From contig JAIYBU010000096.1 in assembly GCA_027488335.1 (NCBI GenBank), forward strand, positions 1 to 59,571: a stretch of DNA of 59,571 nt, given 5' to 3'. Positions 36,043 to 44,640 of this stretch are shown here, piece by piece. The stretch's first letter is position 1. Each line of letters begins with the position of its first letter. Made by a program: the position numbers and the translations under genes. The notes below the pieces were generated by a model that was given only the letters and a program-made list of their open reading frames with translations, did not search any database and was not told the DNA's origin. This stretch comes from Cytophagaceae bacterium (lineage in GTDB: Bacteria > Bacteroidota > Bacteroidia > Cytophagales > Spirosomataceae).

Positions 36043-36118
36043 CCGCTTCTAACATCATAAAAACAAAATTTAAAACAAAAGCGAACAGGATGCGGTCATC
36101 GCATGATTCGTACCACAA
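36020..36118. repeat. Dispersed palindromic repeat, copy 2
   Basis: The left arm TTGTGGAGCGAATCATACGA continues TGACCGC (36020-36046); the right arm, on the other strand, is TTGTGGTACGAATCATGCGA and TGACCGCATCC. They match at 24 of 27 positions and are separated by about 45 AT-rich bases. The left arm overlaps the end of recQ and the right arm ends two bases before the moaC start. Confidence 0.75.
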
Positions 36119-36120
36119 AA

Positions 36121-36603
36121 ATGACAAATTTTACGCACATAGATGCCGCTGGCAATCCTTCGATGGTTGATGTAGGCGAAAAAGCTATCACTCGCCGCAC
36201 CGCAAAAGCCCGAAGCGTCGTAATTTTAGATGATGCTATTTTAGAAAAACTTACCAACGAAGAAATTCATACTAAAAAAGGACCAGTTTTTCAGACAGCA
36301 ATCATTGCGGGTGTAATGGCCGCTAAAAAAACGGGTGATTTGATTCCACTTTGCCACCCACTTGGACTCGAAAATTGCCAAATCAACATTTTTTTGAATG
36401 AAAAACGAGAAGTTATCGTCGAATGTACGGCTTCGCTCACTGGCAAAACGGGCATCGAAATGGAAGCTTTGACGGGTGCGAGTGTGGCCGCCTTGACGAT
36501 TTATGATATGTGCAAGGCTTTTTCGCACAACATTATCATTAAAGAAACTCGTTTGATTGAAAAAACTGGCGGTAAGAAAGACTTTAAATTAGAAGAAAAT
36601 TGA
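36121..36603 (+). CDS. moaC: Cyclic pyranopterin monophosphate synthase MoaC
   Basis: A 160-residue protein that rearranges the MoaA product to cyclic pyranopterin monophosphate in molybdenum cofactor synthesis. ATG 36121 is chosen because it gives the normal start MTNFTHIDAAGNPSMVDVGEKA; an in-frame ATG at 36103 lies within the repeat and is rejected. Conserved blocks: AIIAGVMAAKKTGDLIPLCHPLGL, EVIVECTASLTGKTGIEMEALTGASVAALTIYDMCKAF. Overlaps mobA by four bases. Confidence 0.95.
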   Translation: MTNFTHIDAAGNPSMVDVGEKAITRRTAKARSVVILDDAILEKLTNEEIHTKKGPVFQTAIIAGVMAAKKTGDLIPLCHPLGLENCQINIFLNEKREVIVECTASLTGKTGIEMEALTGASVAALTIYDMCKAFSHNIIIKETRLIEKTGGKKDFKLEEN

Positions 36604-37151
36604 ACGCTCTTATCTTAATCGGTGGGAAAAGTTCTCGAATGGGAACTGATAAAGGTTTACTCGATTATCACGGCAAACCTCAGCGAGAATACCTTTTCGA
36701 TTTGGCAAAAAAATACTGCTCAGAAGTCTATTTTTCGTGCCGAGCCGAACAACAATTTTCCAAACAGAGCATTATTGATACTTACACCCTCGGGCCGATG
36801 GGAGGAATCTTGTCGGCTTTTGACTTCAACCCAAATATAGCATGGTTAGTTGTTGCCTGTGATATGCCCTTGATTGATGAAAACAGTTTTCAGACTTTAA
36901 TAAATCATCGAAACAAGGCAAAAATAGCAACGGCATTTCTGAACCCAGAAACCAACGCACCCGACCCTCTTTTTACGATTTATGAACCAAAATCGGCCCT
37001 TTTACTTGCCAAATATATTGAAATAGGAAACAAAAGCCCTAAGATTTTTCTACAAAATAATGATGTAGAAATCATTGCTTCAAGCAATCCTGTATTTTTA
37101 AAAAACGTAAATACGAAAGAAGAGTTTGAGCAGGTAAAAATCAAGGCGTAG
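36600..37151 (+). CDS. mobA: Molybdenum cofactor guanylyltransferase MobA
   Basis: A 183-residue nucleotidyltransferase that attaches GMP to molybdopterin. The nucleotide site is LILIGGKSSRMGTDKGLLDYHGKP, with a second motif ACDMPLID. It appears to start with TTG at 36600, overlapping the moaC stop by four bases, which indicates coupling. No in-frame ATG lies before the glycine loop. The 3' end overlaps moaE on the other strand by 11 bases. Confidence 0.92.
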   Translation: MNALILIGGKSSRMGTDKGLLDYHGKPQREYLFDLAKKYCSEVYFSCRAEQQFSKQSIIDTYTLGPMGGILSAFDFNPNIAWLVVACDMPLIDENSFQTLINHRNKAKIATAFLNPETNAPDPLFTIYEPKSALLLAKYIEIGNKSPKIFLQNNDVEIIASSNPVFLKNVNTKEEFEQVKIKA

Positions 37152-37566
37152 CCGAAACCCATACTTCTCCATCTTCAAAAATTTCTTTTTTCCAAATTGG
37201 AACGGTTTCTTTTAGTGTATCAATGGCATACTCGCAGGCGTCAAAAGCTGCTCCACGGTGTGCCGCCGAAGCAGCAATCACCACGGGTACTTCGCCAATT
37301 TCAAGGCTACCAACTCGGTGATAAATAGCTATTTTTTTCAACGAAAACTTTTCAACTGCCTGCTCGGCAATTTTTTTCATCTCCGAAACTGCCATTGGTT
37401 CGTAAGCCTCAAAATCAAGTCTCAGTACTCGTTTGCCTTTGGTCTGATTTCTGACTGTTCCGACAAAGGTTACAATTCCACCCGAATCATCGGTTTTTAC
37501 AAAATCCAAACAAGCTTGTTCGTTGAGAGTTTTATCGGATAATATGATTTCGATTAGTCGATTCAT
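37141..37566 (-). CDS. moaE: Molybdopterin synthase catalytic subunit MoaE
   Basis: A 141-residue subunit that inserts sulfur from thiocarboxylated MoaD into cyclic pyranopterin monophosphate. Blocks seen: GGIVTFVGTVRNQTKGKRVLRLDFEAYEPMA, IYHRVGSLEIGEVPVVIAASAAHRGAAFDACEYAIDTLKETVPIWKKEIFEDGEVWV. ATG 37566 is used. It converges with mobA and overlaps it by 11 bases; MoaD, MoaA and MoeA are not in the window. Confidence 0.95.
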   Translation of the reverse strand: MNRLIEIILSDKTLNEQACLDFVKTDDSGGIVTFVGTVRNQTKGKRVLRLDFEAYEPMAVSEMKKIAEQAVEKFSLKKIAIYHRVGSLEIGEVPVVIAASAAHRGAAFDACEYAIDTLKETVPIWKKEIFEDGEVWVSATP

Positions 37567-37632
37567 CAAAAAATGGGTAAATAATTGTATAGATAATTCT
37601 AATCGTCGGGAAGAATTACAACAAATGTTCTA

Positions 37633-38541
37633 CTATAAGCTGTTTGCTAACTCTTCTCGACGATTTTTATATAATTCGGTAGCTTTATCAAGCAAAACAT
37701 TCATAGCCAATGGCATTTGAGTTGATAAAATCCCTCCATAGATAGCACTATCAACTTCTCTGAGGGCTTCTTCCAAACGTTCACTTGGCAGTGTCGAAAC
37801 AATTTCTTTGGTCGTATAAGAGGTATAAGGGCGTTTTTCGAGCCATTCTAAGTGTGTTTTCCACAAAACCAATGCTTTTCCGATTGTGACATCATCTAAA
37901 GTTGAACGAGTGAGTTTTTTATAATTAGTCTGAAAGTCTTTATGACGACGACCAAACAAAAACAACGTGTATTGCTTACGAATGAAACGACCAAAGAAAG
38001 CATAAATGATAAGTACTACACCCAAGAGTCCCAAAAGATACGTCAAAATCTTTGGGTAATTTAATTGCTGCGATAGCGGCAATAGTTTCGTATCGGTCTT
38101 TAATTGTAAAGAATCAACGCTGGTTTTTATCATTTCTTTCAAAAAAACAGAATCGCTCAAAGCATAAACCGCGGTGCAATCACGCCTTGAAAGCAGATAA
38201 ATCGGAAGCCCCAATTTTTGTTTTTTTGTAATATCAAAAGTTACGAGCGTATACACCACACTATCGGTACTTACACCATTAATGGTTGAAGTCGGAAAAA
38301 TATTTCGGCGAATTATCTCAAAAGGATAAAAATTATAGGTAGTATCAGGAAAAAAAACCTCGGCCGACGGACTGTGATGATAGCTAAGTACATAGTCAAT
38401 CGGGCGACCAAGTTCGATACTATCGGTCTGAAACTTGCCGACAGGTTTTTGAGCGTAGCTGCTTTCTATAATCAACAAACAACTGATTATCAATAAGGTA
38501 TTAGTTACTGACTTTAGTATTTGTATAATTCTGATTGACAT
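37633..38541 (-). CDS. Exported membrane protein paired with DUF58 (BatD/DUF4381-like)
   Basis: A 302-residue protein with an N-terminal signal or anchor (ILKSVTNTLLIISCLLIIESSYAQ), a periplasmic beta-rich region to about residue 165, one membrane helix (ILTYLLGLLGVVLIIYAFFG) and a cytoplasmic helical tail with RKQYTLFLFGRRHKDFQTNYKKL. Position 27 bases after a DUF58 gene fits the BatD/DUF4381-like partners in MoxR-DUF58-VWA clusters, which are linked to stress tolerance. I do not recognise a specific family beyond this. Confidence 0.6.
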   Translation of the reverse strand: MSIRIIQILKSVTNTLLIISCLLIIESSYAQKPVGKFQTDSIELGRPIDYVLSYHHSPSAEVFFPDTTYNFYPFEIIRRNIFPTSTINGVSTDSVVYTLVTFDITKKQKLGLPIYLLSRRDCTAVYALSDSVFLKEMIKTSVDSLQLKTDTKLLPLSQQLNYPKILTYLLGLLGVVLIIYAFFGRFIRKQYTLFLFGRRHKDFQTNYKKLTRSTLDDVTIGKALVLWKTHLEWLEKRPYTSYTTKEIVSTLPSERLEEALREVDSAIYGGILSTQMPLAMNVLLDKATELYKNRREELANSL

Positions 38542-38568
38542 TTATATTTCTTTAAAACCTTTGTCTTA

Positions 38569-39432
38569 TTACTTCCTTACTCTAAATAATTGAATTAGTT
38601 TCGGCACATAATCTTCTCTCGAATCAATGGCTACGTAATTGGCATTGTGCTGTTTACACAAGGTTTCTAAACGCGTCTGATTATCTTCAAAGACCTCTCG
38701 CATTTCTCGTTTAAATGATGGCGAAGAAGTATTCAGCCAAACTGTTTTCTTGCTTTCTTTGTCTAAAACTGGAATAATGCCGAGACTTGGTAATTTTATT
38801 TCTCGTTGGTCATAGACGTGTACCACCACCAAATCGTGTTTACGGGCTAATGCCTTGAGATTATGCTCATAATCTTTATCTAAAAAATCTGAAATCATAA
38901 TCACAACGCTCTTTCGGCGAAGCATATTTAGTGCAAAACCAATGGCCGCAGGAATATCAGTTTTCTGCGAAACTGGCTTCATCTTAAAGAGCGATAAAAT
39001 AAGTTCGTAGCCGTGTTTCATACCATTTGTGGGCTTAAAATACAGTTCTTTTTGGTCTGAAAAGCAATAAAGCCCCACATGACCCGCTTCTTTAATAGCC
39101 GAAAGAGCCAAAACTCCACAAATTTCTTTGGCAGTATCTATTTTCAAACGTCCACTGTTTCCTACTTCCTGAGAGCTACTCACATCAAGCATAAAAAACA
39201 CCGTTTGTTCTTTTTCTTCTTTGAAAATCTTTACGTACGCACCGTCGCCTTTGGCGGTCGTAATCCAATCAATCGTCCGAACGTCATCGCCGTATTGGTA
39301 GGTACGCAAATCGCTAAACTCCAAGCCAGAGCCTTTAAAGACCGAACGGAAGTTTCCGTGCATGTGACCATTCACGGCTTTTCGGATTTTAATCTCGAAC
39401 TTATTAAGTTTTGAAATAATACTTTCTACCAT
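38569..39432 (-). CDS. DUF58 domain protein
   Basis: A 287-residue cytoplasmic protein. The segment GLEFSDLRTYQYGDDVRTIDWITTAKGDGAYVKIFKEEKEQTVFFMLDVSSSQ is the DUF58 signature; a von Willebrand A-like DxSxS follows in LDVSSSQ. Such genes usually accompany a MoxR ATPase and BatA-D proteins; no MoxR is present on the 5' side here. The gene starts a transcript with the paired membrane gene, probably followed by moaE. Confidence 0.9.
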   Translation of the reverse strand: MVESIISKLNKFEIKIRKAVNGHMHGNFRSVFKGSGLEFSDLRTYQYGDDVRTIDWITTAKGDGAYVKIFKEEKEQTVFFMLDVSSSQEVGNSGRLKIDTAKEICGVLALSAIKEAGHVGLYCFSDQKELYFKPTNGMKHGYELILSLFKMKPVSQKTDIPAAIGFALNMLRRKSVVIMISDFLDKDYEHNLKALARKHDLVVVHVYDQREIKLPSLGIIPVLDKESKKTVWLNTSSPSFKREMREVFEDNQTRLETLCKQHNANYVAIDSREDYVPKLIQLFRVRK

Positions 39433-39619
39433 TTTGTTAATGGATAATTGGCGGACTGCAATTAAAAATTGACAAATTCTAACACTCTAATTTTTGTTAA
39501 TTCATCAGATTGAATCAATTAAGAAAATTTAACGCATAGATTTTGTCAGATTTTTCCGTAATTTGTTTTTTAAAGTCAATAAACAGTTCTTTTAAGATAT
39601 TTTTAGAAACGAAGATAAA

Positions 39620-39982
39620 GTGAAAATACTGACAAAAAAAATATTCTTGGTTTTAAGCATAATTTTAACATTATTGGCTTGTGATAAGGACCCCAGCCGA
39701 CCAAAAGATGCAATTGACGAGGCTACAATGGCTAAAATTTTAGCGGAAATTCATCTGACCGAAGCACAAGTGAGCCGATTATCATTTAAAGATTATGATT
39801 CAACAAAAATCGCTTATAAATATTTGGAACAGCAAATAATGGCGAAATATAAGACCGATACAGCACGTTATAGAGCAAGTTACAATTATTACGTAACAAA
39901 CCCCAAGCAAATGACCAAATTGTACGAAAACGTATTAAAAAATTTAGAGGAATTAAAGAAAAAGAAGAAAATGGCATATTGA
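39620..39982 (+). CDS. DUF4296 family lipoprotein
   Basis: A 120-residue lipoprotein starting with GTG at 39620. The signal MKILTKKIFLVLSIILTLLAC has a lipobox (LLAC). The body DEATMAKILAEIHLTEAQVSRL...YKYLEQQIMAKYKTDTARYRASYNYYVTNPKQMTKLYENVLKNLEEL matches the DUF4296 pattern of small Bacteroidota lipoproteins with unknown role. Probably anchored in the envelope. The tail is lysine rich. Confidence 0.8.
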   Translation: MKILTKKIFLVLSIILTLLACDKDPSRPKDAIDEATMAKILAEIHLTEAQVSRLSFKDYDSTKIAYKYLEQQIMAKYKTDTARYRASYNYYVTNPKQMTKLYENVLKNLEELKKKKKMAY

Positions 39983-40032
39983 TTATTTTGTTACTAAGTA
40001 TCAATATGTAATCCTAAACCTAACGATATACT

Positions 40033-40764
40033 TTGAAAGAAAATCTTGTAATTATACCGACTTATAATGAAATCGAAAACATAGAAGCGATTATCAGGAA
40101 AGTCATGAGTTTGAGCGAAGCCTTCGATGTTTTGATTTTAGACGATGGCTCGCCCGATGGTACTGGGAAAAAAGTAAAAGAACTACAAAATGAATTTACT
40201 GAAAACCTACACCTCATCGAAAGAAGTGGAAAATTGGGTTTAGGCACCGCATATATTCACGGTTTTAAATGGGCTTTAGAAAAAGGTTTTCAGTTTATCT
40301 ATGAAATGGATGCCGATTTCTCGCATAACCCCGAAGATTTGGTACGTTTGTATAAAGCTGCCAAAATTGATGGCTATGATGTGGCCATTGGCTCTCGATA
40401 TATTAAAGGTGTAAATGTGGTGAATTGGCCGATGGGGCGAGTTTTGATGTCGTACTTTGCGGGCGTGTATGTGCGACTGATTACGGGCATGAAAATCATG
40501 GACCCAACGGGTGGTTTTATCTGCTATCGCCGAGAAGTTTTGAAGACCATTCCGCTTGATAAAATTACATTTATTGGCTACGCTTTTCAGATTGAGATGA
40601 AGTTCAATGCCTTTTTGTATAAATTTAATATTGTAGAAGTGCCAATCATTTTCACCGACCGCACAAAAGGCGTATCGAAGATGTCAACCAAGATTTTTCG
40701 AGAAGCTATTTTTGGCGTAATTATGATGAAAATTTGGAGTTGGTTTAAAAGTTTTAAGCGATAG
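40033..40764 (+). CDS. Polyprenol monophosphomannose synthase (GT2)
   Basis: A 243-residue glycosyltransferase with a TTG start: the only upstream choice keeping the N-terminal VIIPTYNEIENI strand. GT2 features: LDDGSPDGTGKKVKEL, DADFSHNPEDL (DxD), GSRYIKGVNVVNWPMGR, DPTGGFICYRREVL, FTDRTKGVSKM. It transfers mannose from GDP-mannose to a polyprenyl phosphate for periplasmic glycosylation, as in the Bacteroidota O-glycosylation and cell-envelope pathways. No membrane helices other than weak C-terminal hydrophobicity. Confidence 0.9.
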   Translation: MKENLVIIPTYNEIENIEAIIRKVMSLSEAFDVLILDDGSPDGTGKKVKELQNEFTENLHLIERSGKLGLGTAYIHGFKWALEKGFQFIYEMDADFSHNPEDLVRLYKAAKIDGYDVAIGSRYIKGVNVVNWPMGRVLMSYFAGVYVRLITGMKIMDPTGGFICYRREVLKTIPLDKITFIGYAFQIEMKFNAFLYKFNIVEVPIIFTDRTKGVSKMSTKIFREAIFGVIMMKIWSWFKSFKR

Positions 40765-40796
40765 ACCACAGTCGATTATCCATAAGTCAACAGAAT

Positions 40797-40835
40797 AAGT
40801 ATGCCACATTTTGAAATGTGGCATACTTGTTTTTT
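40797..40835 (+). terminator. Terminator after the mannosyltransferase
   Basis: AAGTATGCCACATT pairs with AATGTGGCATACTT around a small loop, followed by TGTTTTTTT. Confidence 0.9.
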
Positions 40836-40853
40836 TTAACCACTATAAAAACA

Positions 40854-40888
40854 AAATCCGTCGCAAAATATAATCTTGCGACGGATTT
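40854..40888 (-). terminator. Terminator after the tail-specific protease
   Basis: AAATCCGTCGCAA pairs with TTGCGACGGATTT; on the minus strand it runs into TTTTG TTTTT. Confidence 0.85.
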
Positions 40889-40930
40889 CTGTTAATTTAA
40901 AACCATTGACTCATGCACCACAACCGTGGT

Positions 40931-43048
40931 CTAATTCTTCAATGCCATGCCTTTTTGTTGAATCACATCGTTCATGATATTGAGTGTTTCGCCCAAATAA
41001 ACGTCTTTTTTCAAGTATTTTACCCAAAAGTCGTTTCTATCTTTTTTCAACGAATCAGAGTTGATAGCTTCTATATCGCTGGCTAAATTAGCTACCGATA
41101 AATCTTCTTTGAGTTGAGTTAAATTTCTAACCTTCGTCGAAATATCTCTCACTTCTTTTTGTTGAGCCTTGTATTTTTGAATTTCCAACGAACGAGCCGT
41201 TTTACGGTTATCAGCCAAAACATTGGTGTTATCTTTAATTTGCTTAAAAACATCATTCGTCGTAAGGCGTTCTGCACTTTTTTGTTGTAAAGCGACTAAA
41301 TCGGGAGCGTAAGTCCAAGTTTGGTAAGATGCCTTCGGCATTTCATCCCAAACGAGTGCATTCGGACTATCTTTTTCACGCACTTTATAGGCTTCGTATA
41401 AACCTGGCAAAACAATATCAGATTCTACGCCTTTTAGCTGCGTTGCACCGCCATCTACTCGATAATATTTTTGTAAGGTAAGATGCACTGCACCTAAATC
41501 GCCTGCCCCACTTCCAGTTCCATTTCCACCCACTGGGAATGCACGTTGCACTGTTCCTTTGCCGAAAGTAGAACTCGAGCCAACCACTACACCACGCTTA
41601 TAATCTTGAATAGCCGAGGCAAAAATCTCAGAAGCCGAAGCACTGCGTTCGTTTACCATTACCACCAATGGGCCATCATAAAGCACCGAAGGGTCATTGT
41701 CGCCCATCTGCGAAGGACGTCCAGCACGGTCACGAATTTGCACAACTGGGCCAGTTTTGATAAATAAACCTACCATATTTACTACTTCTTGTAAGCTACC
41801 ACCGCCATTATCTCTAATATCCAAGATAATTCCATCTACACCTTCGGCTTTCAAACGAGCCACTTCTTTGGCTACATCTTGCGAACAACGAGCTGCTTGT
41901 GGGCGTTGAAAATCGGCATAAAACGCTGGCAAATCAATCAAACCAATTTTATGTTTGCCGCTGTTGATGATTACGCTACGAGCAAAAGTTTCATCAAGTT
42001 TCAATTCTGCACGAATCATCGAAACGGTTTTCAATGTTCCATCAGGTTTTTGAACCGTGATTTTCACCTCTGAGCCTTCCGCCCCTCTGATAAGTTTCAC
42101 TGCATCGTCAGTTGTGTAGCCCGTAATATCTTCTGCTTCGCCCGTTGCTTGGGCTACTTTTACAATAAAATCATTGGCTTGAATCTCGCCCGACTTCCAC
42201 GCTGGGCCACCAGTTGTTACACTTTTGATTTTAATTTTATCATCTTCTTGCTGCAATAAAGCCCCGATTCCGAAGAAACGACCGCTCAAACGCTCATCAA
42301 ACGAGCGTTTTTCTACTGGTGGAAAGAAATCAGTGTGTGGGTCCATTTCGTTGGTGATTGTATTGACCAACATCGCAAAGCGTTGATTTTCGTCGAATTT
42401 ATTACGCAAGCGGTCAAAATATTTGTCCATTGCTTTTTTCACTTTCGCACGGGCTTCTTTCTCCAGCTCTTGGTCAGATTTTACCACAAAATCTTTCTTA
42501 TCTTTGTTTTTTTCTTGTGTTTCTTGAGCATCAATGTAGCGGTCGAGGGTCTGCCATTTCAAATACTTTCTCCAACGCTCTTTTCTCTCCGAATCATTCG
42601 AGGCAAAATCTACCTTGTCGGCATCTAACTCCAATATATCATCTTTCGTAAACTCAAATGGCTTTTCGATGTATTGTTTGTAGATTTCTTCGGCCTCAAC
42701 GATTCTATTTTTATAGATTTCGTCAGCTGCGGCAAAAAATGCCAATGGCGAACCGTGAATTTCATCGTCAATCATAGTTTCGTACTTACGAAGTCTGGCT
42801 ACATCTTTTTCAAGCAAAATACGTTTGCTTGGGTCGAGGCGTTTCAAAAACTCGCTAAAAATTTCTTTCGAGAAATTATCATCAATCTTTTTCGGGCTAT
42901 AATGTCCTTGTTCGAGCATTGCTCCAACGTATCGCAGAATCGTTTCGTTTTTATTGGGTGGGTCGTCATTGAGGGGAGTTGCCGATATAAAAATCGTCAA
43001 CAAACCTATGCTCAAAAATGCCTTAACAAACAAACTTGGCTTTTTCAT
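40931..43048 (-). CDS. prc: Tail-specific carboxy-terminal processing protease (Tsp/Prc, S41)
   Basis: A 705-residue periplasmic protease with a signal-like N-terminus MKKPSLFVKAFLSIGLLTIFISATP. A long helical N-terminal region (about 30-220) typical of Prc is followed by a PDZ domain (IGALLQQEDDKIKIKSVTTGGPAWKSGEIQANDFIVKV) and the S41 domain with IILDIRDNGGGSLQEVV, VMVNERSASASEIFASAIQDYKRGVVVGSSSTFGKGTVQ, giving the Ser-Lys dyad. A coiled C-terminal segment follows. It degrades or trims exported proteins with non-polar C-termini. Confidence 0.93.
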   Translation of the reverse strand: MKKPSLFVKAFLSIGLLTIFISATPLNDDPPNKNETILRYVGAMLEQGHYSPKKIDDNFSKEIFSEFLKRLDPSKRILLEKDVARLRKYETMIDDEIHGSPLAFFAAADEIYKNRIVEAEEIYKQYIEKPFEFTKDDILELDADKVDFASNDSERKERWRKYLKWQTLDRYIDAQETQEKNKDKKDFVVKSDQELEKEARAKVKKAMDKYFDRLRNKFDENQRFAMLVNTITNEMDPHTDFFPPVEKRSFDERLSGRFFGIGALLQQEDDKIKIKSVTTGGPAWKSGEIQANDFIVKVAQATGEAEDITGYTTDDAVKLIRGAEGSEVKITVQKPDGTLKTVSMIRAELKLDETFARSVIINSGKHKIGLIDLPAFYADFQRPQAARCSQDVAKEVARLKAEGVDGIILDIRDNGGGSLQEVVNMVGLFIKTGPVVQIRDRAGRPSQMGDNDPSVLYDGPLVVMVNERSASASEIFASAIQDYKRGVVVGSSSTFGKGTVQRAFPVGGNGTGSGAGDLGAVHLTLQKYYRVDGGATQLKGVESDIVLPGLYEAYKVREKDSPNALVWDEMPKASYQTWTYAPDLVALQQKSAERLTTNDVFKQIKDNTNVLADNRKTARSLEIQKYKAQQKEVRDISTKVRNLTQLKEDLSVANLASDIEAINSDSLKKDRNDFWVKYLKKDVYLGETLNIMNDVIQQKGMALKN

Positions 43049-43247
43049 ATTTACAGACAGGTGTTTTTTTAATGGATAATCAGCAATGATAATGCTAAAA
43101 ATGGCATTGAATTGCTGCTACTAAATTAGCAAAAATCAATCCAGTCTATAACGATTATAGGCTAAATAAATTTGCTGAAAAGATAAAAATATGATAAACG
43201 GATTTTTTTGTATTTAGGAAGAACTCTTTATAAGAAAGATAAAGCAT

Positions 43248-43280
43248 AAAAAGGCGACTCTTAAATCAGTTCGCCTTTTT
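43248..43280 (-). terminator. Terminator overlapping the Nudix stop
   Basis: AAAAAGGCGA pairs with TCGCCTTTTT across 13 bases; the last codons of the Nudix gene lie within the hairpin. Confidence 0.85.
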
Positions 43281-43668
43281 CGTTCAAGAAATCAAAGATG
43301 AGCTTATCTACTTCCGAAACCTCATCACGGTCGGAGTAGGAAAGCCATTTTATTTCTTCTATTTCATTCGATGGCTCTAAAATTCCTTCATATTCAGCAG
43401 TATAACAAGTCATTTTTACGATTACGCTAACTTTGTGGCTATCAGCTTGGGCCTTGAAAGTACCAAAATATTTGATTGTTGGGGCAATTATCGAAACATT
43501 CAATTCTTCTCTAATCTCTCTAATGAGCGTATCTTCGTCGGTCTCATTGTTTTCTCTTTTTCCACCAGGAATATAATACTTCGTTTTACCTTTCGACTTT
43601 GTGCTTAAAATTTTACCATTTTCTACTCGAATATAAGCAATTTTATCAATTTTGGTCGGACTTATCAT
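43261..43668 (-). CDS. Nudix hydrolase
   Basis: A 135-residue enzyme. The Nudix box occupies residues 36-58: GKRENNETDEDTLIREIREELNV, matching GX5EX7REUXEEXGU except that the last Gly is Asn57. It would hydrolyse a nucleoside diphosphate linked to another moiety; substrate not inferable. The ATG overlaps the upstream esterase stop (ATGA), so it is translated as part of a deoR-esterase-nudix operon. Confidence 0.9.
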   Translation of the reverse strand: MISPTKIDKIAYIRVENGKILSTKSKGKTKYYIPGGKRENNETDEDTLIREIREELNVSIIAPTIKYFGTFKAQADSHKVSVIVKMTCYTAEYEGILEPSNEIEEIKWLSYSDRDEVSEVDKLIFDFLNEKGELI

Positions 43669-44531
43669 TTCATACTACGTTTGAAAAACTCCCACGCTTC
43701 CAAATGTACATCAATATCATTGGGATAATCGTGTTTACCGTTGATAACTTTTAGTAATGTTACTTCAGGTTTTCTCTTCTTCTTAAATGTATATTTCTCT
43801 ATTGTTTTACCATCTTTTGGGTCGGTATCAGGCAGATTTTCCATTTGAGGTTTGCCTTTGTAACCCGCCAATGATGACCAATAGGTAAATGTTCGGTCGG
43901 TTGAACGAACCAATCCTAAACTAATATTATTCGTAATTACCTCGCCCCCTTCATAAGGATTTGTTTTATCGGCCGTTCCGTTGACAATCATTACGGGAAT
44001 GGCTCGACGTTTTTCTTCACAATCAATATTATTGGTGTCGGGCAAATTGGCAATTAGTGCCGTAATGGCTCTGAATCTTTCGGGCATTGTTAGGGCAAGC
44101 TTATAAGCCATGTGTCCTCCACCCGATGTTCCTACTGCAAAAACTTGTTTTTCACTAATTTGATAACGCTCTTTGAAGTAGTCAATCATCGACCCAAAGA
44201 AAGCATTTTCATTGATATTCTCTAAGTTAGCGGCCGAATTAGCCGTCTTTCGGCACTCATTCCAATAGTTTTTATAACCATCGGGATAAACCAATAAGAT
44301 ATTTTCGGTTGGTGCAATACCTTCGAGCGATTTAGCCCTTGCACGCATTTGCGTACCATTTCCACCCGAGCCATGCAACACAAACACCAATGAGGCATTA
44401 GGTTTAGCCGATTTCAAGAAATGGAAACGTCGCTGATGCCCTTCTATCAAAAGAGAATCATCTACTATTTGTGCTTTTATTATGAACGAACTTATAAATA
44501 AAAGGAAGGCAAAAAGGTATTTCTGTTGCAT
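43665..44531 (-). CDS. Exported alpha/beta-hydrolase, PHB depolymerase-family esterase
   Basis: A 288-residue protein with signal peptide MQQKYLFAFLLFISSFIIKAQ. The oxyanion region VLHGSGGNG, nucleophile in VGTSGGGHMAY (GxSxG-like TSGGG), Asp in NGTADKTNPYEGG and His in NGKHDYP form the catalytic set. This LpqC-type family includes feruloyl esterases and PHB-depolymerase-like enzymes; the natural substrate is unknown. Overlaps nudix by four bases and follows the DeoR gene by 109 bases. Confidence 0.85.
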   Translation of the reverse strand: MQQKYLFAFLLFISSFIIKAQIVDDSLLIEGHQRRFHFLKSAKPNASLVFVLHGSGGNGTQMRARAKSLEGIAPTENILLVYPDGYKNYWNECRKTANSAANLENINENAFFGSMIDYFKERYQISEKQVFAVGTSGGGHMAYKLALTMPERFRAITALIANLPDTNNIDCEEKRRAIPVMIVNGTADKTNPYEGGEVITNNISLGLVRSTDRTFTYWSSLAGYKGKPQMENLPDTDPKDGKTIEKYTFKKKRKPEVTLLKVINGKHDYPNDIDVHLEAWEFFKRSMK

Positions 44532-44640
44532 TTTGATTGCGATTTAACTTATTAATATTGGTTTTTCTCCTGCAGATTTCGCTGAAAAACGCTGAAGTTA
44601 TACGTCTTGTTCTACGAATATCTGCGATTTCGGAGGGCAA

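Noticed and set aside
36103-36120. Upstream ATG for moaC
   Set aside because: It lies in the palindromic repeat and adds residues not seen in MoaC proteins.
38541-39432. MoxR-type AAA ATPase missing from the DUF58 cluster
   Set aside because: I looked for one beside the DUF58 gene and found none, so no full MoxR-BatABD operon is claimed.
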